A DNA stretch of 64,000 nt, taken from Dicaeum eximium (taxonomy: Eukaryota; Chordata; Aves; Passeriformes; Dicaeidae). Both the position numbers and the translations under genes were made by a program. Location of the stretch: the NCBI GenBank assembly GCA_013396995.1, contig VWZP01002663.1, positions 59,486 through 123,485 of the forward strand, given 5' to 3'. The notes under the pieces were generated by a model, which searched no databases, was not told where the DNA came from, and saw nothing but the letters and a program-made list of their open reading frames with translations. Below, piece by piece: positions 1-13,497 of the stretch. The number at the start of each line of letters is the position of its first letter. Within the stretch, counting starts at the first letter, position 1.

Positions 1-3000
1 AAAGTGGAGAAGGTGCCCTAAAGCTGAAGTGGTCACAGCTTCAGACAAGTAGCTGAGAATAAGCAAAATATTCTCCATTCACCTACGTATTTTCATCAAA
101 TTATTGCCAAGCTAAACAACATTCCAGAACAGAGCTTTTTACTTGAAGAACAAAGAGCAAAGTTTTGATTAGTCTCCACTGGTGAATTAAAGAGAGTGAC
201 TATTTGCATATCTCATGAATATTTAACCATTATAAACCTGCACAGGCATATTAATGAGTGCATTATTCTGACAGGTGGCTGAAAACACATCAGACTGAAC
301 AGATGAATTACACTGGTAATGGAAAGAATGTAGACTTATGATGCATCATGTCTTGTTCCTGCTGGCACAATGTAAGATATGAAATGGAAAACAAAAATAT
401 TTTTCAAAATAGTCAACACTCACTGAAGTATCCTAATCAAAACCCTATTTCCTTGTCTTTCCTTTGAATGATCCTGTTTATTTCAGCCTCTCCCTACCAA
501 AGGAATGCCGATGTAAAATTTAAATTAAACTATCTCTCATGTGCCCAAATATTATGTATACCAAGTGAAAAATAAATGTATAAGACAAAAGAAAATAATT
601 CTGACAGTGACTGTTGGTCTCCTCAAGCTAGACATGATGTTTATTCCATTTCATCTTGCAAATGCAATGGAATATGCCATCTAATTACAGGTGGATTTGT
701 TTCTAGAATACATCACTGCAAAAGAAACAAATATAAAACTTCTTTCCAACTTTAAAAAAAAAGGCAGTCGAAATGTACTATTCTTTCTCTGACCTCATTA
801 AAAGCCATGGCAAAACTCCCACTGACTTTAATGGGGCCAATACATCACTGAAAAATCACTACAAGAACGAAAGTTTCCAAATTTTCAGACCAACTGCAGG
901 GGAGGTTTAAACACAGAATTCATTTCCCTCTTCCCTCATCCAGACAAAACTTTGCTTATTGCCCCCCCACTAAGAGGAGATCAAGCTAACTCAGATTTCC
1001 AGCTTTGCCTCTGAAGCACAAATTCTCAAGCTAGAGATTTGTTCCATTGCTTTGTATTTATTGACTTACAAAATTCCTTAAATCTGCAACCCTTACGTTG
1101 TGTTTTGAAAATTTTCTTGGGATCTTTTGTAATTCCAAAATTTATTAAAGCCTACAATGTTAAGAAAAGCTAATGTGTGGTATTTCTATTGTTGCTTCTC
1201 AGGAGAAAATTACACATCACATCAAAAATCATCACTAAGGGAGCAATCTTGGCTACAATTAGTGATAGTCTAACTGCTCAGGAATTTACCAACTGGGAGC
1301 AGAATCATGACTTTTCTTTCCTAGTTTGACTCCTCAGTAGCTCACTGAAGCCTCAATCTTCAAAAGTCTCATCTGAAGCTCCCTTTCTTCCCCTTACCTA
1401 CATTGTCATATATGCAAGCAGACTTAAATGTTCATTGTGTTGTCATTACTTCGTAAGAGCTCCTAAAGGAGTCTGATCAGAAAAAAAGGGAGGTTAGGAG
1501 AAAAATGGGAAGTCAGAAGGAAGGAAGTACTAATATTTGGTAGTAACAAATCCTTGCTACTTTTATACTAAAGATTTTTACTTTAAAAGGAAGCCAGGCT
1601 ATGGCTATTAAATAGTTAATAGTGGGTGCATAAGCTAGAGCATCAGACCAAAACCACATGGAATCTGTGCTTATTGTAAAAAACAGTTCACTCCCATGAG
1701 TTCATTGTGACAGATTTGGAACTACTCTTAATAATTTATTAATATTGTACTAAGGTATTTATTATACTAATACATTGGTTATTGTTTAATATGAGACTAG
1801 TGAGAAAAACAGGCAGGAAAGGAAAGAATGACTCAGTTGTGACACTTCTCAGCAAACTCTAGGGAATTGCTTGCTAAAAAGACAAAACTAGCTCAGGAAA
1901 AGCCTCAAAAACACAGCAGATCAAAGACCTCAGGATTGTTTAGGAAGACTGTTGAACAGTCTTTCAAGTTGGAGGGAGGAGAAGCTGTTTTAGACAAACA
2001 AGCTTAAGAGAAAGGCGCTTATGGGATGTGCCCACTGAAGTTAGGCCAACATGGAATACCATATTGGGCTCCTCATTTGCCCTGAGACAGGGCAGATAGC
2101 CCTGCAAACCGCCTTGGTTCCCTGAATGAAGGAAGCACCACCCCAGTCGATTCCCAAAAGGAAACCACTGCAGTATCTCCTTTCGCATTCGTGTCTGCTA
2201 GCAGAGCACCTGCAGAGGTTCCGGGTCTGCAGCCCTCTGAACAGCCAGGGTGGGTCATTCTTCTGCAGAGACGAGATCTAAGGCTGCAGACCCAAGGACT
2301 GACCTGTGTGAGCAGGAAGGAGCCAGAGCTGTTTGCACTGTTACTCACTGCGAGCGCCTGCAAACAATCTTCTACACCAGTCCTTCCACACTGCCGGGAA
2401 GACAGCGGGAAGGACACCTTACAGGTATCGACCGCTCCCCACGTTCACGACATGTAACACTCCCACAGTAAGGAAAGGACACGCTTCTGGCACAACGGGA
2501 TCTTTGTGCTTTGGATCCAACACACAGCTCAAGCAAACCACCTGCTGTGATAGCAGTGACTGATGAGAACCTATCTTGTCACAAAACGTACGTAATCGTT
2601 CTTGTTCCTCTTAACTCAAACTGAAAGTGAAACATCCTTCAAAAACAATCGATACAGACAAGCAGCCCAGCACAGGAATGCATAAAATGTCTGTACATTA
2701 CAGGAACACCTTTACTGTGACTTTTCATTGTACTTGAAGTGAGGAGAACCAGTAGTGGCACAAGTAAGTGAAAAGGGCTGTGATGGATCAGAGCTGCCAT
2801 GTTTCTATACTGGCAAGGATGTCTGAAGTATCTGAACATCATGTATAACAGCAAACTTAAAAACAGTGCACGAAAAACCATTTATCCAGCAAAAGTACTC
2901 AGACATTGGCGTATCTCTGTGCACATCAACTAAACGTTAGCTATAGTTGTTATTAATGGTTAACCTCTTTGCTGTGCCCAAAGAGAAGAACTGAAATGAG

Positions 3001-6000
3001 ATCTTTTCAATACTGCATATTTCATTCATCAATAATTACAGGTATGCTGTGTTTAGTTGGGATCTCTAAAATGGAAGCTCACAGTAAAGAGCTTGGAAAA
3101 ATCTAGACTAATAGCTGAAATTCTGGAAACCCCATTTTAGAGCAAGAAGCAAAAATAAACAGATTATTTATTTTAGCAACTGGATTTAATTCTAAAGCCA
3201 AGATTGAAGATAATTCTACAAGTTGAGCCATGTGCTAAACTCTGGCTGGTTTTAATGCAGTTTGACTTGCTAGACTAGACAATGCTAACAGTCCTTTTCT
3301 GTCCTTAAAATGAATACAACCATAAAAATTAGTAACTAAAGAATGTTTGTAGAAACTGAAAAGGGCTGGGGGGGGGAAAAGTGCATCTTTCTCAGCTTCA
3401 CTTTCTCCAATAATGCTGTCATGCATGTCTCTGACATCATATGGTTTGTGTCACAGAAACACAATGGTGCAAACTAAAACTGGACCTGTGTGGGGATATG
3501 CATATAGGTCTGGTAATGATCCACCTTACTGCGATACAAATACATAGGCAGAAAAAAAAAAAAGCATAAATAACCATCCCAGTCCTCCAGATGAGATGTT
3601 CCCTCACTCAAGTAATAAAGTTTGTAGCAATACTGTGAACTGACCCTAAATGCTGCCACTAGAAACCGTAAAACTCTGGAGATTTAATATACTCTGCAGT
3701 GTCCTGCATTGTGCCAAACACTTTTCTTGTCATCCTTCAACCACAAACCTCAGCTATTCCTCTGTCATTTTGAATCTCTAGCCCTCACCCACCACATGCA
3801 GATGTACCTTTCCTTCTCCACAAAGGAGGACTGTGGACATGGTCACTTCTCCAATAGTGACTTTGATTTTCTGGTCACTGAGAAATGGTTTAGGTATTAA
3901 ATGGCAGTTTTTTCCTACAGTAACCACTGCTGAATTAGGCAATTACCATGGCAAGACGTGAAAAAAGCTGCAAAGAAATTCACCTGTAAAGAAACAATCT
4001 TAGCTCTATGACTAGCTTTCTCCATTTGTGCTTCAGAGAGGAACATAAACTACTCCTAACATATGTAGTGGATGATTTCCCCATTGAAGAGGATGAAGCT
4101 ACAGATATTCATGGGTCCTACTAGATTGTAGAGAGTGGACTTACTTCAGGACAGACCACCTTTTTATGTATGGGGTTAGTTGGTTTCTTTTAGTTCTCAG
4201 TGACATTAATACTTCTGAAAGCAAATGCAGTCTACAGACTGGTGGGAGGGTAACATCTGATTGTACTGCTGCCAAAAGGTGGAAAGTTCTTGATCATGCA
4301 TTTCCCATTGGGAAATGCAAATGAATCAAAATGCATATCTGAAGATCTCCCAAGGAACAGACAGATAATTATTACTAAGAAAAAAGTCCCTGCATACTAC
4401 AAGCTTTATGGAAATCTGTCTTTCAAACATTTAACTGAATTCTGAACATTATCTTTAAATGTAAGATTATCTATTAGATCTCCTTACTGCATTTCAAGTT
4501 CTATGCAAGCAGAGAATTTCATGGCAAAATTAAAAGTACAGTACAAGTAGTAGTTTCATTAACTGTCCATCATGGAAGTTGCTTTTAAAACCAATTCCAA
4601 GCAGTGCACTCATTGCATTCTATGTGTTGATATTGACTATTACTATCATTAATTAGTTCTTTAAAATACATGGTTGTAAATTATAAATTTTATCTTCTGT
4701 TTCCTAATAAATGCTCTCCTAAAAACGAAGTAGTTTCATCAGAGGCAAAATTAATTAGATTTTAATAATAGCATTATAGCATGTATAAACCTGAAAAACA
4801 ATACAGTAATTCAGACTAGACTTAAACTTATCAGAATTTTACTCAAAATTTTGTACCATGACTCCCCTATCTGGGACAAACATCCTAGTTTATGTAATTG
4901 CGTATTTACCTTTTTTTCAGGTGAACAGGACATGCTCTTTTGCCAGCCTTTTTCTACTTGGTTATGTTAAGATAACAGAATTAAAAGTTCAGATAATGCA
5001 ATCAAATAAGCAAAACTATTTCAGCCTAAACTAGAATATACTGAATAAAACTTATTTTCTCTGGGTTTTGGTTTGTTTGGTTTTTCAAGATGCGTAGCCC
5101 AAAGTTCTCTCACTTTTGTGCAATAGTTATGAGATGTCCAAAGCATCAAAGAGAGAAAATAAAGAAAGTAAATCAAAACGGACTACTTAAGTACAGAAAA
5201 CAATAAATACAGAGCACAAAAACATGCAGGTATAAAGACCAACATTATAATCTATAAAACAGGCTTGGGGACGGAGGGATTGAGTGGTTTTTTTCCTAGT
5301 GAAGCACTGCCTAATGTACTGAAATGTTTTTCAATGACTGCTACCTGTTATTAAGCTCTAGATCTCTGACAGTGTGTAAAATCTTGCTATCTGACACAGT
5401 TGAAATTTTGTCTTGTCTATATGCATGTATATATATACATCATACAAAAATCTTATATCCTTACAAAATAATTTTACATTCTTCCTGAATAGAAGTTGAA
5501 TCAGGAGATTTATCTATTTTGATAGATAAAAGATTAAGTACACCGAAATTCTTGTTTTATTTAACCAGCAGAAATACTTCTATAAAAGTTAAATTTCAAA
5601 AATTATAATGTCAAAGCTTTAAGAAAAAAACCAAACTGTAAAAAATTCCACAATCCACTGAATAAATCAAACAGGAAGCAAAACAGCTTCAATGCACATG
5701 CAGTATCCTGACAGTCTCCCAGCACAGTTGGATGAATGGTGTCTACAACACTTGCAGATCATCAAGTTGGCATCTCTTGTGCCAAAATGGCACAACAGGC
5801 TCCCCTTTTTATCTTTATGTCAGAGAATATAATTCTACAGGAAACTGGAAATAAAACTCATTAATCTGTGTTCCATGAATGCCATCTTTAGAAAAAGTAA
5901 GGGATTGTTTCTTTCGGAATATTTCTATCTTTTACAATTTAATTAGTTATCTAGAGTGAAAGCTGACAGATCCATCTGGTGTTCTGCATAGGATGAATTC

Positions 6001-7608
6001 CAAGAATACACTGGTTGGTGTACATTTACTTCACTAGGGTAAACCAGACCTTACCAAGGTAAAAACCAAAACCCAAACAGGTTGGATGAAGCGTTTGAGT
6101 CCTTGCTTCTGTAACCACTTTTTCCCTGAGCTGTCATGATGGCAGGAGTAACAGAAAAGAAGCTCTCAAAGCTTTTTGATGCAGCCTGGTGTATTTGCAG
6201 CACAGACAGAACAAAAGATTTAACAGGACTGACTCACTATTTGGATAATGATCTCATCTGAATCGAGCTGTGAAAATACCAATTTGCTTGAGATTACATA
6301 ACTGCTGTTGCAAAATCGAGATTCCTCAGTAGCTCTCCTAGAAAGAAGGCTTTGTTGCAAGACAGAAATGAGAGGCTCTTCAAGCAGATGGTCCTGGGGA
6401 TGTGCCCACAGGCCAGTTGGGACATGTACACAGCCGGGTCAGAGCTGCCAGCAGTGCTGCAGCAGCCTCCTGGCAGCAGGCTGTCTTCTCACAGCTGCAA
6501 GTTGTGCTCTGTGTCCTTGCAGGTTCTGCCCTTGTAGGGCTGAGATCCACATCAAATGCTCCTCTTTGTGTTTGGAAAAACTCAGCAGGCACCAAGCTTT
6601 GATGGTGAAGCTGTCACCATTGGCTTCATTGCTGGTGTCATCTGCACTGCAGGTGATCCCTGTTTTGCAGCATTATTTAAAGATGCTGCCTGAGTAATTC
6701 CAGATAGAGCACAAGAAAAAATTGCTTTTCTTTCAACCAAAATTCACAGAAATTCCATTTCCTCTGGACTGGAAGAGACATACACAGATTGGTGCAGGAA
6801 ATGCCACAACTGGTGGCAGTTGTGTTCCTCTGTGTTCAAGGTGTGTGCCATTGGCTTCAAGAACATTCATATTTGTTTACTCTGCATGTTTTTCCTGAGA
6901 AAGGGAAGAACTACTATGTTCCTTTTTTACTATAGTCAAAATCTGCTATCCTGTTTAAGGAAAGGGAACACAGAAAACAGAAGATTAGATGGCAGAGTTA
7001 TCCTTTTTTATTTTTCTTTCTTAGTATGGCACTGCTAAACACTTACTTTTGTACAGATTCATAACTAAATTTAGGGTAATTCCTGCCCTATAAGCAATAT
7101 GTGTATTTGCTCATCATAATCATGACCTCAGCAGTGTGATTTAAGGCTTCTGAGTCCTTGCAGCTGTACTGAACTCCCTAAGGCTTTTATAAAATCTAGA
7201 ATAACAAAAGAAGAACACCAGTATTCACTGCAGAGTGTTTAACAAGTTTTCAGAAAAAATCTAAAGCATTTAGCAATGTCTTAGCCCTTTTACGTAGGAT
7301 ATGCCCAGTAGCTTGTCTCCCAATTGCAGGCTGAAATAAAAAACTGCAGAACTTGTACAGTAGGATTGCACTAGAGCAAAATACTGCTTGCAGCATGTGC
7401 ACACCCCAACTCTCTGTATTCCACAGACACTGTCTTGTATGCAAGAGGGCTTAAAAACAGCTGAAACTGCAATGAAACATGCTGAAAGAACAAGAATTCA
7501 CACAGCCCCTTTCCCCAAATGTTGAAAAATTTCTGTGTACTAGATGTCAGGTTTTTTATGACCTGTTACAACAAGATCATATACAAATGGTCTACTTGGG
7601 TGGTTTGT
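1..7608. other. Unique non-coding DNA, no gene seen
   Basis: AT-rich unique sequence. Open frames here are short, are found on both strands and resemble no family I know. No transposon end was recognised. A slightly GC-richer patch lies at about 2040-2460 and another at about 6380-6660, but neither is CpG-rich. A short G run occurs near 3368-3376. The stretch 185-330 is dense in POU and homeodomain-like motifs and is discussed as a possible conserved element. The whole block is compatible with an intron or an intergenic region. Confidence 0.6.
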
Positions 7609-7632
7609 AAACAAACAAACAAACAAACAAAC
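7609..7632. repeat. (AAAC)6 microsatellite
   Basis: Six perfect AAAC units in a row, flanked by unique sequence. This is a simple tetranucleotide repeat and a likely length-polymorphic marker. Confidence 0.95.
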
Positions 7633-10600
7633 ATGACAGGTTGGGTTAGATTAGATGTGTGTGTCTGAAACATAAAATTAGCATGCTGGTCACAGTCATA
7701 CCCAGTAAAACAATCCTCTCCCTTGTTTTCAACTAGTAGTTTTGTTTAAGGGTTGTTTTTTCTTTTTTTTTTTCACAGGAAGCTATAAAAAGAAACAATA
7801 AGCAGAAAGTACTTAAACCACAAGCAAATGCAAGGAAGAGATAAGGTGAAATGCTAAAAATAAATCTGGAGCTGTTGCAAGCTGGTGAGGAAGCAAAGAA
7901 ACAGTAAAACATCCATGTTTTTATGCAAATACAGTTAAAAAGAAAATAAATAAATAGGAACCAGCTGGTGAGAGGAAGAGCACGATGGAACAAAGCACAC
8001 TATGGGAATGAAAACACAGGCTGTTATAATAACCTGTACAGGAAAGCTGCATGCATAAGAGAAGGTCAATGTAGTAATACTGTAATCTGAGACAATAACA
8101 GTGTGCTAAAATATGAAGAGGAACAATAGGAATGTTGGACATTCCACTGTACCTATGTAGAGATTGATAGCTTGTTCATACTGCAAGAGCCTGGCTGCTG
8201 ACAGCCAACTCAGAAAGCCTGTGCCATTCCCCAGGAACACCCAGCAGGTCATCTCAGCAGCACCACCACAGCACTGGAGCAAAATCAGTCTGACTGACCT
8301 GAGGAAGGTCTGGCACAAGAAGATGTCATTGTGCCTTACAGATTATTTTCAACATTCACCAGTACAAAAAGTGACATTACCGGAAGTCTTATAATACAAA
8401 TGTTAAATGATTGCATAGGAAAAGTGATACTGAATTTTATAAGAAGCTGTAGAAGGATGGCAGATAATTTAAATGTGTGCAAAAGAATGGTGAATCACTG
8501 TTTAACCTTTGGAAACTCTTGGGAAATTTGTAAAAAGAAGTTTAATATAAAAGACTGAAATTTATCAAACTGCAATAACATTTCTATATTGAAGAATGTA
8601 GTGCTGGAGGGTAAAAAAAATCAACCCATACTCAACTAAGACCAAGAAACAGGAAATCCATAAACTCTTATAAGCAACTCCCTTAAACCCATAAAGAACA
8701 TGAGATTATGAAAGTACGTCTAACCTTTTAATGGACTGTTTCTTTAGAATAACATGCTAGACCTCAAAGCTTAAATTACTATTCCTTTGGGAGTAGAAGA
8801 CCAAGAAGGGTCTTCAAGCAGGCAGTGATCCCTCTGTGCAATTTTAGTTATATTTTGTCTCCTGAAAATACTATGAAAAATGCACAGAAGAATGCTGCTG
8901 AAGACAACTTGAATTATACTAAATATCGATACGTCATCCCATTTTCAAAGTCCAAAGAATCCAGTTTCCTAAGGGTAGGCTACCATTGAAAGTCTTCTAA
9001 CTGAGGGATCACAGCCTTCAAGAGCTCTATACAGCTGCTAATATTAACAGAAGTTTCCCTTCACTCTGCAGAGTCATGTCCTGAAGATCACAATGAGCAA
9101 ATACTAACATTGCTCAGAAAGCTGGAATTACCCTAAGCTTGTTTTGAAACCACCCACAAACAAGTGTCTAGCGTCACTGCACTGAGAAAAAGTAATGTTG
9201 ACTTGTTCATTCCCTCATTTGCTTTCTAAGACTGCAGAGAAAAAGAAGCTTTCATTTAGGTTTGCTGGCAGTGTACTTACATATATTTATCACTCACAAA
9301 TAAGCAATTCCTTTATAAGATAAATGAAGGACAATTAACAGAGAAAACCTCAATTTGCCTTCCCCACCCCATCTTGGCAGACATAGGTTGTATTTGCATT
9401 AATAGTAAAAAAACGGGGGATACTGCACATTTTTCAAAAGTGTGCAATTGTAAGAATACACTAAACCTTGGTTGATTAAGTAAGGTAGCATACAAAGAAC
9501 ATAGTTTTTAAAAAATATTCATATTTAACTTGATAAAATTAGCATTAGCATAGAGCAGATTTTTAAGTCTGACAATACAAAACCACATCTAAATTAATTC
9601 AAAGTCATGCTCCACCACAGTTTTGCAGGGCGCAGCTGTTATTCCAATACACATAAACTGTTACGGATGCTGTCAAACTGATGCTCTGCAAAAACTAGAC
9701 AGAGAAAAAAGTGAATACATTCCACCCACCTTTTCCCTCTGCCACAAAAGCAAGAAATTGAGGCCCATTTGTTTCCAACAACAAAATTCAGGCAATGCTT
9801 TCTGAGGTGGAGTGATGGGGATGTGCATTTTGTTTTACTTTGAAAAAAAATGTTAGATATATTCTGCAGATGTATAGATATATTCACGCATAATATTATT
9901 TAGCTCCTAATTAAAATTGTGGCTTAAAGCACAAAACAAATACAGACTATGATACTGATCTCTGAGCTGGTAAAATGCTTTTATGTACCCACCAGCACAC
10001 TAAGACACAAATCCCTCTAGTTAGTGACATTGTCTGAATTCAGTTCCCAGAAGAAAGTAATACAGGACACCAAGGCTATAGACATATCAGACTTCTCAAC
10101 TACAGCAAAGCTTTTGAAAGAGTAAGTAAGTTTGCACAGATTTTTTTTTTTCTGCTGCAGAGGCAGATTTCATAGGATATTGTAAATGTTCAATATAATT
10201 TAAATATTCTAACTTAATTGCCAACAATTTATGAACTCATCATTTCCATGAGGCTTGCCTTGCTATTTGGTCACAAGAGTAAAAGCTTCTTTGGATACTA
10301 AACACACATCTACAACTGTAATCTTAGAAACAAAATAACAAAGTGACTCAGTTACTATGTTTTCACTTAGATCGGCTGGTATTCAGGAAGCAAGACTCTG
10401 ATTACTAATCATCTGAGAGAGCCCTTGAAATGATGAGTGACCTTTTGAAAGTTCAGAAGAATAAACATGCAACATGAAATCACTGGGAAACAGCTTCTTA
10501 AAGAAAACAGGTAATGGAGAAACTTAGTTGAGAATGAATGGATATCTGACACATCCTGACTTCAATGTTTTGAATCCAACAAGGCTGAGCACCAGCCCCC

Positions 10601-11252
10601 TCCAGAAAGCAGGGTTGCTTGTTCTTCCTCTTCACAATTAAAACCCATGCTTACATTATGTTCGCATTCCCTACATATGCTGTTAACACTAGAAGACTAT
10701 GTCAAAAAAATTCTTGTGCTGTGTTGCTGTGTTGCATTGTGAGCTCAGACAGTAGTTTACACTAAGTCCACCAAGCAGCCATCAGCAAATACAATCAATT
10801 AGGGGTTTTCCAAAACTGCATTTGGAAAAGACAGTAAAAAACCAGATTAAATCAAAGGTAGCCTTTACAATCTTTCACTGTACGCAGACATGATCCTTAG
10901 TAGAGAAATTCAAGAGGCATTCATGTAGAGGAATTCAATTTATTGAAATAAAAGTCAGTAATTGGATCTGCCCAGAGTAATTGCATATCATAAACACAAT
11001 GAACTTGAAGCCTTGGTGTGTTTCAAGGGCTATGAATTAACTAACACCAGTGAGATTAACTGAGGAAAAGGGAAAGGGCTAATAGGATACTGATGCACTT
11101 TGAAACAGCTATGCTGCTTTCTCAGCTAGAAATAGTACATGAGAAGTAGATAATCCTTTGCTATATCTCAAGAATGTATGTATGTGCTCAGATGTCCAGA
11201 GAACTGCAGACAGAGAGATCTGGGATGTTTCTGGCAATGGAAAAAAAAGAGA
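7633..11252. other. Unique non-coding DNA, no gene seen
   Basis: AT-rich sequence without recognisable repeats, exons or RNA genes. Only short T or A runs are present (for example a T run at about 10141-10151). Open frames are below 90 codons and look random. Confidence 0.6.
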
Positions 11253-11281
11253 GGGGTGGGGATGGGGTGGGAAGGGGGGGG
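11253..11281 (+). other. G-quadruplex-type G-run cluster
   Basis: Five runs of three or more G separated by one or two bases (run lengths 4, 4, 4, 3 and 8) within 29 bases on the plus strand. This satisfies the usual G3+N1-7 rule for an intramolecular quadruplex. It stands alone in an AT-rich background and is preceded by an A-rich stretch. No gene or promoter is recognised next to it. Confidence 0.85.
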
Positions 11282-13344
11282 TCTTACAGGAGGATGGGAT
11301 CAGAATGAACCCTACATCAAAACTGTTCCATTTTCTCCCTGCCAGAAAGGGGATGGTGAATGAAGTTTTGGTTTTATTTTTTAAAAACAACAGAAGCATC
11401 CAGAAATCTGGACATAGCAGAATTCAAGTATTTCCTAAAAGTACAACATAAACTAGCATGAAATCAAAAAAGACAACATTCAATGAGGGCAAGTAGCAAG
11501 AAAGAGAAATTTACAAATACAGACTGAAGAACAGCTAGCAGTACTATAGAAAAGGAAGTGAATGTAAAATGGGTCACAACTGAGCAGGAGTCAAAAGAAT
11601 GACAAGAGGACAAAAGCAAAACTAAAATGTTCTAATTCAGAGACGTGTTAGTACTCCCACCAAAACAGAGAAAGCAATTATTACATCCACTTTCAAAGCA
11701 TCCTGCTTCTTGCTTAACATTTCAGTAAAATATGTAGATATGGCAACAGAGATCAGAGGGCGACAACAATGGCCAGAGGTCTAAAATGTGACAGGAGGGA
11801 ATATACAAGAAGCCTTAATTCATTTGAAAGAGTAGATATGATATTAACTGAAGTGATATAGCTAGGATCCTAGAAACAGAGTTCTGGTTCACAATCACCC
11901 ATAAACCCTCCATAGATTAATGTTTTGTCCAACAAACAATTCTGACATTAAACACAAAACAGAAGCCTATATGGGTAGATGCAAAAACAACTGCAGCACT
12001 GAATAAAGCCATAAGAAAACATAATGGAACAGAAAAAATCTGTGTAGGGTTACCATTAAAAAAACTGTATAAAGATTTTCTCTACCTTTCTTCCAGTTTC
12101 AAGTTTCAGCAAGAGCTATGAAAGCAGCTGTGGCTGGGGTAAGCTTGAATGGCTGGACAGAAATGTGGTAAGAATTTCAGGGTGAACTGAAAAGAGCTTT
12201 CTTTTACAGTGCAATCAGTCAAACTTGAGATTCATGCCCTTCACGTGGCCACTCTATAAATTACAGGACAATAAATCAACCAAATCAAAACAGGATGTGC
12301 AGGGCAGTTGCTGTGTTTCTCAAACACCTCCTCTGGGATGCAGATGCAAGACACCCAAGGGGGTTTGCAGTAACTTCCAGCCCAGGTGATGCATCTGTTC
12401 AAAATGGTCCAGAAATAATTATAAAACTAGATCCCGTAACAAAATCTACTGCTTGTCTTCCTGTCGACATTTGCAGTGTGCTGCAGGAACCTGCAAGAAT
12501 GCCTTTGTATGCCATCAAAGTTATTTTTTCCTCAAGTTTTAGTTTTAGCCCAGAGCCTCTCCACATTCCCTTTGGTAACAGCTAAGGCTGCATAAAGTAA
12601 CTATTTAAGTGCTAGAAAAATGTTCAACTGACACAGTTGTTTGAAGGACAATGTCAAGCTGGATAAGGGCATCCCCTTGCAGGAAAGTGGAATGAAAGTT
12701 GTTGCAGTTCAGGCTCAAACTCCATCACAGGTTCCCTTTATCCACCAAAATGTAAGTTCTGCCTTAGTACAGACACTGTTCAATGCTTTCTACTCTTGAA
12801 ATGTATTTTCATTGCTTACAACTTTGCCAAAATAGCAGTTTGGGCTGAAACTTTCCATACCAGATGCCTGCCTGAGGCTGAATTTTTTTTGCACAAGATT
12901 CAGCCAAACAGTTTAGATGTTCTAGAAAATGAAGATACGTTTTTCAGTATTAAAAGCTTTTGGTGACCTTTTCTTCAAGAAAGAAAGCTTTGTAAGAGTA
13001 AATAAACTCTTCTACTCCATCAGATGGTTCTTGACACTGAGGGGTGCACATCAACCCAGATTCGGCAGCTGGAGGCCTTTTGTAAGCTTGCCCAGTGACT
13101 CAAACCTCCATAGTCTGCATCCTCACTTTGCACACCTTTCTGTCAAGCCGGAGTCCTGACGAGACCAACAGAGCCGTCACCCTCCCTTGGGGACAACGTG
13201 TGATTTCAATCAGCCGTGGACCATGCCAGATCTGAGCTGAAATCAAAGCTCAATTCAGAGTGTGCTTTTCCCTCTCCTCCCAGTGACTGAGCTATGCAAA
13301 GGGCCATGCTGGGGGGCTACCTTAGAAGGAAACAGTAAAAGAAC
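11282..13344. other. Unique non-coding DNA with one splice-like segment
   Basis: No transposon or gene was recognised. A good polypyrimidine tract and acceptor end at 12096, followed by possible donors at 12139 and 12168. The enclosed 42 or 71 bases are open in one frame but match nothing I know, so I leave this as a note and do not call an exon. Confidence 0.5.
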
Positions 13345-13497
13345 TCTAAAAACTAAACCCAAAAAAAACCCCACCAAGCACACAAAAAATTCCAAAAACC
13401 CCCAAAACCAAACCAAAACAAAAAACCCCAAAAACCTCAACAAACCAACCAAACAAACAAACAAAAAAACCCAAACAAAACCCCAACAACCACACCA
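13345..13497. repeat. A/C-only low-complexity tract
   Basis: From 13392 to 13497 the plus strand is made of A and C except for a single T at 13437; the flank from 13345 is nearly the same. The pattern is an irregular mixture of A runs, C runs and CAAA units (including (AAAC)n at about 13450-13462), not one clean period. The minus strand is therefore G/T-only with several G3-G4 runs. Open frames through the tract are Lys/Pro/Asn-rich or Phe/Gly/Leu-rich compositional artefacts. Confidence 0.9.

Noticed and set aside
1398..1472. Minus-strand exon candidate with a very good acceptor and a GTAAGG donor
   Set aside because: All three frames contain stops and there is no partner exon; kept as an illustration of how often splice-like patterns occur by chance.
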